From positions 821,150 through 885,149 of the forward strand of contig NC_011675.1 in NCBI RefSeq assembly GCF_000150955.2: a stretch of 64,000 nucleotides of DNA, read 5' to 3'. The notes below the pieces were generated by a model. The model saw nothing but the letters and a program-made list of their open reading frames with translations. It searched no databases and had not been told where the DNA came from. Below, one piece after another: positions 1 through 10,174 of the stretch. The number at the start of each line of letters is the position of its first letter. Position 1 is the first letter of the stretch. The stretch is from Phaeodactylum tricornutum CCAP 1055/1. Lineage: Eukaryota > Bacillariophyta > Bacillariophyceae > Surirellales > Neidiaceae. The translations under genes and the position numbers were made by a program.

Positions 1-175
1 TTGTTGTAGAAGTCAAAGTTGAAACAACTCGAGTTTGTGAAACGTTCTCACTCCAAAAACATTTGTTTCCAGAGAGGCAGCCTCCAATAGAAACGTACGC
101 TTCTTTCTACTTTGTCAATCATTCAGACAATGAACCAGCATCACAGAATTTAAAGCCAATTTCCTCCAGTATGTA

Positions 176-538
176 TCAGATAAAGCAGCAGCATACAACC
201 TGAAAAAAGCAACATACAACCATGGCTGCACAAAAGAAAACTACAGACAACACGACGATTAACACAATCTGACCTGTACTCAAGTTGTTGTCGTTGCCAT
301 CATCGGTATGTCGCTCATCTCCACCATGATCCGAATCATCATTTAAATCCTCGAGCTCTCGACCATTTAACAAAGCGTCTGTGGAATAGTTGTGGCGCAC
401 TTTCACCGATCCACGAAGAAAAAACTGTCGCTGCCTGTTTCTTGATAGTCCCGATTTACCAAACGACTGACAGTGAGCTTCTCTCGGGGTAAAACTTAGC
501 AGTAGGAGCAAGGTCAGGACAGCAAGGCTGAGACCCAT
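176..538 (-). CDS. Small secretory single-pass membrane protein with Cys-rich C-terminus
   Basis: I do not recognise a family. The start is placed at the Met at 538 because a clear signal peptide follows directly (hydrophobic core LAVLTLLLLLSF, likely cleavage after AHC). The frame stays open to a Met at 610, which would bury the signal peptide behind 24 residues. The mature part is short and polar, with a basic stretch followed by an acidic Asp/Glu/His-rich region (about residues 60-83). It ends in one strong membrane segment starting at about residue 90 (IVLIVVLSVVFF) whose last residues include CC and CCC clusters and a final FI. The mature protein would be about 95 residues, type I, with almost no cytoplasmic tail. 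The terminal cysteines could be palmitoylated or form disulfides; this is inference. Confidence 0.55.
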   Translation of the reverse strand: MGLSLAVLTLLLLLSFTPREAHCQSFGKSGLSRNRQRQFFLRGSVKVRHNYSTDALLNGRELEDLNDDSDHGGDERHTDDGNDNNLSTGQIVLIVVLSVVFFCAAMVVCCFFQVVCCCFI

Positions 539-610
539 GTTTTGTTCAATATTTTCTTTCTTGGCTGATGCGAAGTTCACAAAAGAGTAATTTCGAAAGT
601 TTGTAACCAT

Positions 611-1130
611 ATTTGTAGATGCTTACGTTCCTGCAATCGAACTTGGATCGGACCTCTTTATCCTTCTTCATATCAGAGTAGCTTGTCAGGAATATATAAT
701 TATCAGACTTACTGTTGCCAATACTGTCAACATTACAAACAACGCTGACCTGTGAATATTATAAACCTTTAAATATTCATACACAAATTAGACCATATAG
801 TCATTCCTTATTGTCCGGACATGTCCAAGGGCAATTGCAAACGAGTGTTAGCAGATCCCAATGAAAAAACCACGTGTGCCGAATGCGATTTCAGCCTAGC
901 CTGTACAAGGAGGTCAGTCTGCTTCATATAAGGTAGTGAGTGATCTATGTAGATGATATTCATCCGCGAGTGGAATTTCACACATGGGCAAGGCAGAAAT
1001 CACATGTAGAGTGTGTGTGTACTTTAATCGTCATGTGCTAAAACTCGTTCAAATAGGCTAGACGCAAACAATGACATTGATTGATATTCTGGATTTTATC
1101 GTTGGCCCGAATAGTCTTTGACTGTGAATC
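611..1130. other. Intergenic region, nothing recognised
   Basis: Lies between the small membrane protein and the 3' end of the Sec1 gene. It must hold the promoter of the former and the 3' UTR of the latter. It is AT-rich and I see no RNA gene or repeat. Confidence 0.5.
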
Positions 1131-3298
1131 TTACTCCTCATCTCTACCCAAAAGTGCCAAATCATCAACAAAATCTTTTGCAGAGATAAAAGCCGTCGAT
1201 CCAACAATCACTTCACGCATTTCCTTTTCCATAACGTCTCGAGCAATTCTCAATTCCGAAAAGGACATTCCTCCCATCATGAACGCAATCGACCGACCTC
1301 CGGAAAGATTGATGGCCCCAGAAGGACGAGATTCTGTGGTACTGGTTTTCCCCCATCGTGACGAGGCTCCGGCCGATTTTCGGGCGCTACTGCCACCACT
1401 ACTACGAGAAGATCTCACGCTGCCACGGGCGCTCGGAGTGGACAGCGAGGGGTTGCTCTCTGGCATGGGAAGAATACTCGGATAATCTTCGAAGCTTAGT
1501 CGATTGTTTACTAACTCGGAAAGAATGTGCTTCAGTGGTGGGACGTAGCGACTGGCAGCATATTCGGATTCGTCATCGGAGGTACTGCCAGATGACAAAC
1601 GCCCTCTATGTAGACAAACAGTTGTAAGAGTACGTAGAAAAATGCACGGCCACGAACTTTAAATATATTCTTGACGTACCCTGCTAGCATGGACACCAAC
1701 CTGTTCTTTTCAGTCGAAGCAAAAATAGACAGACCCAGGATCTCCAAACTATTCAAAGTCCGAATCTGTTTGCGGGAAAGCTCTGCAGCGCCCATGAGGC
1801 GTCGACGATCCTGCTGGCGAAGACCTCCTTGACTAACAGTAGCAATGAGAATTAATCGCAACCGAGCTTTAGGGTCGCGCATTTTCAGCAGCTCCTGTTC
1901 CACCCGCTCCATGATGTCCGACAATTTGGGAGTGCGTCCATCCTCATCCTTCCCGGTTGCCAAGGTTTGCTCCAGCTCGCTAAGGTTGTAAAGGCCATTG
2001 TGTTTGAAAACCTCCATACACTCATGGGAAATATGCATGTGTTGAGACAGTTTTGACATAACTTCTCGATACTCTGGCAAGGCCTTTAGGGCAGCCGCCA
2101 TTTGAGAAATACTCAAGTTACCCTGCTGTTGTTTTTTGCCTCCAAACGCGCTACCCGTGGAAGAATTCATGATTTCACGAATGCGTCCAGAAAGCGTCTC
2201 AATAACTGAGGCAATATGCTTTCCGCGAAGCTCGACCCAGAGAGAATCACGATCGTCCAACAAAACATCCTTGGCCTCCGTCCGAGAAGGATCGTTCTTA
2301 GTTTCTGCCTGGAACGTGATGCGATCACCATCCATTTTGAGCAAGTCTTGCACCATTGATTGATAAATAAAGTCGTGCATCAAAGGTGTCAAACAATCGT
2401 CAGCTCGGTCCAACAACAGGAGCGTGCCACGCTCGCGATTGGCAGCCTGGTTCTTGACTGGTCCGCCGTGATACCACCAGGACGGATTCTGTGAAACATA
2501 CTCATCCATTTTAAGATGAAAGACGGACGCAAGACTGGTGCAGATACCCGACGACTGCTTGTACCGAATGTGTGGATACTCGTTGAGCGTCGCACATACC
2601 GTAACCAGCTTCTCGGCGATGTCAAGTTCGATCGGGGTATTGCCACGACGTAGGTAAAATGAGGGAAAGGCATGCCGCATATCGAACGTAAAGGCGCGCT
2701 CTTCAACCGCCAAAAAGTCCACGTTAATCTCCATCAGTCCCTTGACACGCTTCAAAAGCGGACGGCACATCTTGATCTGTGCTAAAAGATTATCGGGAAG
2801 GCGCCCCAAAAAGTACAGAAAGACGGCGCTGCCGTACAATCTCTTGTTGCTAGGGTCGCTCCAGTCGGCTACCAACTTGGCGACGCTGTCCGCGTTCGGA
2901 TCCAGAAAGTAAATGGCGCCCATGTCCGGAAATGGTGCCCTCTTTTTGTCGAGGGACTCCACCAACGTGATGCGTTTTTCCATGATATCGTACATGCCTA
3001 CCGCGGCAGATATCACGCGCATAGCGTGATTGTCCAGGATAAGGACCTTCCAACCGGGATGCGTATCTACAACGTAGAAAACGGAAATTTCTTGTAAGAT
3101 CAAGCAATCTTGTCCATGGTCCCATGCCTCTATAAACCTTGGGTTGGATAAAAAACACTTACCGGCGGCGGACTGAAAGACATCTTGGAGGATCCGTTTC
3201 TGCGCCAAACGCCGCAAGCCTGGCTTCTCACTGCCATCGTTGATATCCGGAGACTTGCTGCGGGACTTGATTCTGCGATTGGTTCGAGCACTTGACAT
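1131..3298 (-). CDS. Sec1/Munc18 (SM) family protein, three exons
   Basis: SM proteins bind syntaxin-type SNAREs and are needed for vesicle fusion; the sequence fits the Sec1/Munc18 (exocytic) branch. Proposed exons are 3298-3163, 3066-1680 and 1584-1131, giving 658 aa, usual for the family. Intron 1 (96 nt, GTAAGT...TTGTAG) is in frame without a stop, but removing it restores the conserved spacing from the N-terminal helix to WKVLILDNHAMRVIS. Intron 2 (95 nt) joins LVSMLAG to TSDDESEYAASRYVPPLKHI with matching phase. Family marks are RKSPYP-like KKRAPFPDMGAIYFL, the domain 3 region, SRYVPPLKHIL, and the C-terminal GGMSFSELR...EVIVGST...DFVDDL block. A Ser/Arg/Gly-rich insert precedes that last block. 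The N-terminus is basic, with no signal peptide, as expected for a cytosolic peripheral protein. Confidence 0.9.
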
Positions 3299-3616
3299 TG
3301 TAGTTTCCCTGCAATTAACTAGAAGAAGTAGAAAGGTAAACTCACGGAAGTGAAAATCTTACAGTGAACAAACACAGCGTAGGATTCGCGTGCACAAACA
3401 GGAACCGTTTGGCAACATTTCAGAGCGCCAGTCATCGTCGACCGGAGCCTGGAGGAGCGTTTTGGTCATTATCAGACGGACACCGGAAAGGTCTTGCGAC
3501 TGTCTTGTTTTATTGACGCGGTATAGCCAAACCTGTACATATACTGGAAACCATCCTTTTGCCATTCTTCTCATTCTCCGTTTTGTATCTTCGACGTCCC
3601 TAGCATATTGATCACT

Positions 3617-4330
3617 ATGGGAACGCCGCCGGTACCAGAGCCTGCTTCTCCGCTCACCGACGCGGAACAGAACTCGCAGGAAATAGAAGGAAATTCTTCC
3701 GAGATCAATTCAAAATTTTCTAATGAGCGTCTCTTAGAAAGTTCGGCCCGGTTGTCGCTGGCAACGTTTGGCGGAGCGGTCGTTGGTCTCGCTCTGGAAC
3801 GCCGAAGCGGCACAAGCGGCAATAGATCAGGCTTCGCACAGTGGAGGCGACATGGGCCCCCTTTGCCGCTAAGGAATGCAAATTTGCCAAGCTTGACGAA
3901 ATCCTGGTCATTATCATGCATGCTGTTTGCTTTCATTATGGAGTCGTGTCGATTGTCGTCGCCGACGACGGTCTTGTACAACGCGCTAACGAAGAATGAT
4001 TCGGAGAATCAGGCGACTGACATCTCATTCGACGATCAAGTGCGACAAACCGGGTTTGCTTCACTTGGCGATTATACTCTGGGAGGTATTGTCGCCGGAC
4101 TCGCAGGCGCCTTGTCCAAACGGAGCCCGCCGGAACTTAGTGCCGAAGCGCGTCTACAACTGCCGTCGACTATCTTGAAGTCGGGTCGTCGACCATTGGT
4201 AGCATGGGGACTTACCATGGGACTCGGTCTTGGTCTGTTAGCGGGAACTTTCCAAGCGGCTGTAGATGTCGGAAGTTTATATTTGGAACGAGAATCTGCT
4301 CGCCAAACGACTGAAACAGAAGAGGACTAA
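3617..4330 (+). CDS. Hypothetical Gly-rich hydrophobic protein (possibly Tim17/22/23-like)
   Basis: The start is the ATG at 3617; the frame opens 9 bases earlier at a TTG. The product is 237 aa with a polar acidic N-terminus (about 45 residues). Three Gly-rich hydrophobic segments follow: LATFGGAVVGLALERR, LGDYTLGGIVAGLAGALSKR and WGLTMGLGLGLLAGTFQAAVD, plus a more ordinary hydrophobic stretch around SCMLFAFIM. The repeated GGxxxGL..LxxR/K pattern is reminiscent of the Tim17/Tim22/Tim23 mitochondrial translocase fold, but I cannot align it confidently. It is divergently placed from the Sec1 gene with a 318-bp gap. It could be an organelle inner-membrane protein; function unknown. Confidence 0.6.
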   Translation: MGTPPVPEPASPLTDAEQNSQEIEGNSSEINSKFSNERLLESSARLSLATFGGAVVGLALERRSGTSGNRSGFAQWRRHGPPLPLRNANLPSLTKSWSLSCMLFAFIMESCRLSSPTTVLYNALTKNDSENQATDISFDDQVRQTGFASLGDYTLGGIVAGLAGALSKRSPPELSAEARLQLPSTILKSGRRPLVAWGLTMGLGLGLLAGTFQAAVDVGSLYLERESARQTTETEED

Positions 4331-4813
4331 TATAGCTTGAGTGCTGCTGTTTGACTTCATTTGCTGTTAGCGATATTTCTACCAGAGCTATCTATAAATC
4401 AGTCTGTTCACAGTCTGCAAAACTTGCTTTTCTGTCGGTTCGAGATGTCGAACGTAGCTCGGTTTCCTGTTTAAATCCAGCTGCATAACTATTTCATTGC
4501 GGTACACGTGACAAGCTCTAATCTTCCAAGAATATAATGCTTTTGTATGTTTCTTTACAGTTGGTCCATCTTTCTGACACCAGCGTGGGTAGTTATATCA
4601 GCCTGTGCGGATGTGAGCATTGCTTGCATTAAAAAATGGCGCGTGGGCTACGAGGTTTTTCGAACTTTTCTAACGCTAAATATACGAGAGCTCGTATTCG
4701 AAGAGATCAACGGCTTGCGTCTTCCTGGATGCTGCGTGACGAAATTTCGGTCGGACGGCGGATGTGAACAGTCAAAGATCGCGGTGGCTTCTGTTTCCTG
4801 TACCATCTGCACC
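4331..4813. other. Intergenic region, nothing recognised
   Basis: Holds the 3' UTR of the upstream gene and the promoter of the next. An open frame runs from 4547 into the next gene's exon 1, but it has no recognisable content before the Met at 4814. Confidence 0.5.
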
Positions 4814-5777
4814 ATGAGCAATCGCTCTCTTTTTATTTTCCGGTCTGCTCGACAATATCTTGCGAATACTAACACACGGCAACCGGTGGCACAGGCCGGA
4901 GTTCGATCATTCGGTAGGTTCCCTCGATTCAAGACTTGCACGGTCTGTGCTATTATATTTCCGCCTTACGGGCAAGATTCCGAATTCCCTGTTTCTGACT
5001 GTTTCTGTGTTTTGTTACCCAGCAACAACTCAACAGGCGAAGACGGAAGGCGTGCCGGACTCGGTTAAGCGGGTTGGCAAAGCCAGTGCCTACCCAAACG
5101 AATACCCAGGTCAAGTGTACGCGTTCAATTGGTGTCTCAATGGCGATGGCGTGACGCCGCTTCGACGATCGGCCTTTCGTATTACCAAACCCCTCGATCT
5201 GAAAATCGCTGGTCTGACGCCACCCAAAAAGAATCCTCTACAAGTCAAGGCAGCGGACGCGTCCCAAATTCCTGAAGCGGGCTCCGACAATCTTACTTTC
5301 GAACAATTTGATGAAGTTTCCCAACGGACGCGAGATTTGTTGAGTCTTTCGGACCATTTGTATTGTCCAGAAGGACACGTTCCTGGAACCCGCACGAGTG
5401 TTCGTGTCATCACGAACTCGGCAACGTTGGCACCGGATATTTTGGCTTATTTGGACCGCGCACCGCGCAAGGATCCACCTGAGTCGCTGCCAATCACTGT
5501 ATATTTATTGGAAGGGACGGAAGAAGCTTTTGCGGGCTTCGCGATCGAGGAAATCGAGGTGCCCATTCCAGTGAAAGAGGAGGTTCTGTGGACAACCGGA
5601 AACGAGTCGGATCCCGAAACCGAAGCCAAGTCAGTCGCATCGGTCGTTGTTGTGGGCCAAAAACCTGATATTAAAGTATTGGCAGCGGGTATCGAAATGA
5701 GCCAGGAGGCGTTAGCTAACGATGAAATCGAGCGAGAGGCGAAGAAAGCTGCCGCTGAAAAGGCGAAGGAAGAGTAA
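4814..5777 (+). CDS. Unknown protein with mitochondrial-type presequence, two exons
   Basis: Exons 4814-4913 and 5023-5777 (109-nt GT-AG intron, phases agree) give 284 aa. The N-terminus, MSNRSLFIFRSARQYLANT, is basic, Ser/Arg-rich and free of acidic residues, a typical mitochondrial targeting peptide that continues to about residue 35 (GVRSFATTQQ). The mature part has a conserved-looking start (YPNEYPGQVYAFNWCLNGDG), an unremarkable mixed middle, and a C-terminal charged helix rich in Ala, Glu and Lys (REAKKAAAEKAKEE). There are no membrane segments and no catalytic motif I can name. It may be a structural subunit of a mitochondrial complex in this lineage, but that is only a guess from targeting and composition. 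Confidence 0.7.
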
Positions 5778-6678
5778 ATATTTTCTTTTACTAACTTGGA
5801 CTATTCTTTTTGAAACGAAGGTCTGTATTGACAAGCTGGGTAGGCACCATGGAAACTTCCTGCTTTTTGACAGTTACCCTATACAATGTCGGAGGCGGGC
5901 CTTCAGATTCTCCCCCGAATCCCTTTGAATGCCAGTGAGCTTCAAAACCAGTCTTGTTGTTTTGCAATTGCGAGAGGGGTAGTTTTTTGTGCGGTCAATA
6001 CTTATACACCTGGTGATGTCACAATTGCATCTCAATATTTGAAGTGCGTCGTAGCGTTTTCACTGGAGCATGAATTATTGAACGGTCCATTCTATATCCC
6101 TCATGTCGGAGAAATACAATTAGTTGGCGGTATACGCATAAACGAAAGATTCATTCGATTCGGAACAGTAATGCACGTCGGTTAATTCCAATATCCGATT
6201 TCTGTCTGCAGAAAGAGCAATGCTTCAAATTATGAGAACCCTTCACAGTTGTCTGCACGTTGTGGGACCTCCACGGCAGAGAAAATGACTGTTGACCACA
6301 TCACCACCGCCAGATGGGGATGGCCACACGAATCACAATCGCTCACAATCAATCACTTACTGGTAGCAAACACCCAACCGGACACTCAATTTCGACACGC
6401 GTCCAGCGCTTCGATCCACCTCTTTTTTGGTGTTTGCGATTGCGATCCAAAACGTTCGCACTGACAGTGAAAGGTTTACTCATTGTTGTGTCTCTTGATT
6501 GTAATTTCCACGATCGCGGCTACCTTCTCTGTGCATTGGAAGACTTGTATTTCATTAGTTACTCCGCGGAACGGCAAAAGGCGGGTCTCCCCCACTACGC
6601 AGAAACGATCGAATCAGAGATCACTACCGGTACTGAGTTTTGAGATTGGTTTGACACCCTCCTCGATCACAGAAAGGA
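5778..6678. other. Intergenic region of about 0.9 kb
   Basis: There is no supported gene. Open frames such as 5886-6185 have no recognisable composition or motif. The 3' half is the likely promoter and 5' UTR of the kinase gene. Confidence 0.5.
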
Positions 6679-9600
6679 ATGACCGATTCGCAACACCAGA
6701 CACCTGGAACTACGACCCGAAACTCGAGCAACACTCGTGCCTTACGGGAACAACCATACTTCAACAACACTACCGTTACCAGACGACGTCAGATTATCGG
6801 AACGAGCGCAATCCGGAGTCATTCCTTATCTGCTTCATTACCCAGCGTCACCGGTATTGGGCCTCTGATTCCTCCAAACACTTCTTTTGCCCGTGCTGTG
6901 GTCTCGGGTAGTCAAGATCCGTCCCCAGACGGTGGTGGCACGGGTGTGCGTTTGCGACCTTCCGGTAGAAGGAGCGCTGTTCCCAACCCTCCCACACCCG
7001 CGAAAAAGCCCGTTTCGAATTTAACGGCGTTGCTGAATCAACAAGAAAAGGAGGAAGAGGCAAAGCAAGGGTTGGATAGCTCGTGGAACACTGCGGAGAC
7101 GCACAATCATCTGCGCGATATAGACGAGGCCGATAGTGCGTCTGGACCGTCAGTACCACATCAACGGGTAGTGTTGGGTTCTTCAGCTCCATCGGCGCGC
7201 ACAGCAGGAGCGCGTAAGAGCCCAGACAGCTTGTCCCGGCAACAATCCTCCGACATTACGTCAACCGTTCTTGGAGATCGGGTGCGCCGCTGTCTCTCTA
7301 GTAAAGAGTTGGGAACGCTGGCGCCGCCGTCAGGATCGCCCTACGCCAATTTGCTGCTCAAGAAGGAAGAATTGGAAACTTCCATGCGACAGCGGCTACA
7401 GGCTATGCGCGATGGGCAACTACCGTCGGAATATGTACGAAATTTGACCGAGACACATTCGGACGAAAATTCTTCAGCGTCGTCATATCGTCGTGCCCGC
7501 GAAGGCGCCAACCAATTGCGACACCGCCGTCGGGCTGAGCACAATCAGGCCGTCATCGATGATCTTTGTGAAGTGGTTGCGGATCTATTTGTCGCCGAAT
7601 CCAAGCTTTTAAAACCCGTTAACTATGGTGTTCTGGAAGATGCCACTTCCTGCAACTCGCAGCGTGAACGAATTGTTACTAGCACGCGTAACTTTCTGGC
7701 CGCTCTACCAACACGCTACGCCCTTGGCGCCGATACGCCGTCTGAAGTTTTGCTTCACATGCGTCTCATGGCAGCTGCTCGATCCGACAAATCCAAGGCT
7801 GCCGTACATATTCACAATTTGGAAGATGACGGAAATTGGGGACGGACCGTAGTGGCCGCCAGCGCGAAACATCAAAAGCTGCTTCGTCTTGTGACCATTT
7901 CTTGTAACGATGCGACCGGGTTGTTGGAATTGATTACAAGAAATCTAGCAACAGGTGGCTCGAGAGTTATGGATGCGGATGTGATGCTCAGTACAGATGG
8001 GATTGTCTTGGTGCGTATGAAGGGTATGCTTTTGACAGTGTATCGCAAAGTAGTTTGCTCAACCTTTCCGTGTTCATGTTTGCTGCAATAGGATCGATTT
8101 GTAGTGGAGATGAATGGACGCCTTCGTCTTGACAAAATGGTAGATTTGATCGAAACCTTCTTGCGTGAAAATATCGTATCGGTTGAAGAACAATCGGAAC
8201 CATTTGTTTCGCCGACCGGTAGCGGGTCTGCAGACGGGCTCCCCGCCAAGGAACCCAGCGGGCCATTGTACTATAAATCTGCTGAAGTTCCGCAAGAGTT
8301 AACTCCGCGCGATTTTCACAAAGAGATGGAAACGGCCGTTCCTCTTCTAGAAGTGCTCGCTTCATCGGCTAGTGGTCACCTTTTGGCTCCCGACTTCCCG
8401 AAACTGAGGCGCCTACATAGTATGCCGAATCCGTTGAGCACTGTCCTCAATCGTGGTATCCCAAATCTCAGTCTTACAATGCGTAGCCCGGCTTTGGATG
8501 GAGTTTCCATATCATCGTCACTGGTGAACACGTTACACAATGTCCGTTTGCCCTCTGTGGAACTGGATCGGCAGGGCTCTATGCGGGAGCGACGCCCATT
8601 GGTCAATCGTCGAGGTTCGTCGGACCTGGACCGTTTTGGAGAGGAGACTACAGCCGCAGTACCTCTAGATTACGTGACAGTCTCGAATACGGATACTCAC
8701 TTAGGTGAGGGCCGTGACATTCCGCTTATTCCTTTTGAAGAGCTTATGCTGATTGAAACAATCGGTACAGGACGGGTCAGTACAATATACCGAGCTGCTT
8801 GGCAGAATAGTGGTGATACTCTGATGCCTTCGTCGGTGAACATGGTGGCACTTAAAGTTGCCATGGTGGATCCAAGCACTGGCGATACGTCACATATTGA
8901 TGAGGTTCGTCGGGAAGCTGATATTGCCGCTCGTCTGCACCATCCCAACATTTGCGATCTTGTAGGGGTCGCCGCTGATTTAGAGTGCTTTTGTTTGGCC
9001 TACGACTTTTGCGAGGGTGGTTCTTTGCTTTCACTTTTGACAGACTCGCGACGTTACTACGAATATCTTCCCATTGCTTTGGACGTGGCTAATGGAATGG
9101 CCTATCTCCATAACAGAAACGTTATTCACAGAGATCTCAAGCCCAGTAATATTTTGTTGACTCGCGATCATCGTGCCAAGATTGCCGACTTTGGCATGTC
9201 AGTTGCCAATGCTGGTCAGGAACTTACAGCAGAAACGGGGACTTACCGCTACATGGCTCCTGAGGTGATCCGCCATGAGTCCTATTCCAGTAATGCGGAT
9301 GTATACAGCTTTGGTGTTTGCCTGTGGCAGCTTATTACACGTGAGATCCCGTTTGCTACCATGACCCCTATCCAGGCCGCGTATGCCGTTGCCGAAGGAC
9401 GGCGTCCTGAGATTCCCAGCACCACTCCCCGAAGACTTCAAGAAATCATCATGGCATGTTGGGACCAGGACAGTCACCGGCGCCCTTCGTTCACATATAT
9501 TGCCATGGCTTTGGCTGATTACGCGAAGATGGCCTTTTCGCCGGCCAACGTAGGTGCGTTGACGTTGCAGATTGCAAACGAGATGTTGGCGAACGTCGAA

Positions 9601-9726
9601 GGAAATTCAACCGTCAACGTGGATTTCACTACTCCCGTTGCTTCCAGTCCTTCGCCTTTTTATATGGGTAGTGGCTCGTTTCAAGATAGCGTCCACGGCA
9701 GTACTATTGGACTGGAAATTGAATAG
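6679..9726 (+). CDS. ACT-domain Raf-like (TKL) protein kinase, two exons
   Basis: Exons 6679-8010 and 8092-9726 (81-nt GTGCGT...ATAG intron, phase 0) give 988 aa. The N-terminal 390 residues are Ser/Thr/Arg-rich and low complexity, with a Lys/Glu-rich stretch near 230. Residues about 397-470 form an ACT domain (LLRLVTISCNDATGLLELI ... DGIVLDRFVVEMNG); the intron lies inside it and splicing restores it. The kinase domain spans about 661-923: Gly loop from G669, ATP-binding Lys K699, HRDLKPSN with D792, DFG at D810, and GTYRYMAPEV. This is the tyrosine-kinase-like group, and ACT plus Raf-like kinase matches plant STY-type kinases. All catalytic residues are present. ACT domains usually bind small ligands, often amino acids, so ligand control is a fair inference. 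The substrate is unknown. Confidence 0.9.
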
Positions 9727-10174
9727 AAAGCTCTACACCGAAAAAATCTGAAAATTATACCGCTATCCCGCACTTCCGAAATAGATAAAAATAGAAGAAA
9801 ATGTGTGTCCGCATAATCAGTAAATGGAATTTCTTGCATCTGTTGTCTCCTCCTTCCCTCCCCCTCTCAACATGAAATTAATGAAAAGCAAGTCATAGTC
9901 AATCACTTTTCGAATATGTTTTGGTTTGATAGTTCAGTGGGGTAGGGTTGCCCAAACGTCTAATATCGAAGGAACAACGCCGTCCATTTTCTAGCTTTCC
10001 ACAACTGGCAACCATGCATCAGGTGTGCACTAACGCAGTCTCGTGCTGTTCTCATGTCCTGTGTTCATACGAAAGATAGAGCGATAGGTGTATTTGTCAT
10101 TTCGATTAGAAATAATTGGCTTCGAGGCTGCAGGATCCTCGAACTTTTTCACTTGTCTGCGACTTTTTCAAACT
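9727..10174. other. Intergenic region, nothing recognised
   Basis: 3' UTR of the kinase and promoter of DBR1, including a pyrimidine-rich run (9842-9870). The DBR1 frame is open upstream to 10088 but has no ATG before 10175. Confidence 0.5.

Noticed and set aside
5886-6185. 99-codon open frame between the mitochondrial protein and the kinase
   Set aside because: No motif, leader or domain, and no codon bias distinguishing it from background.
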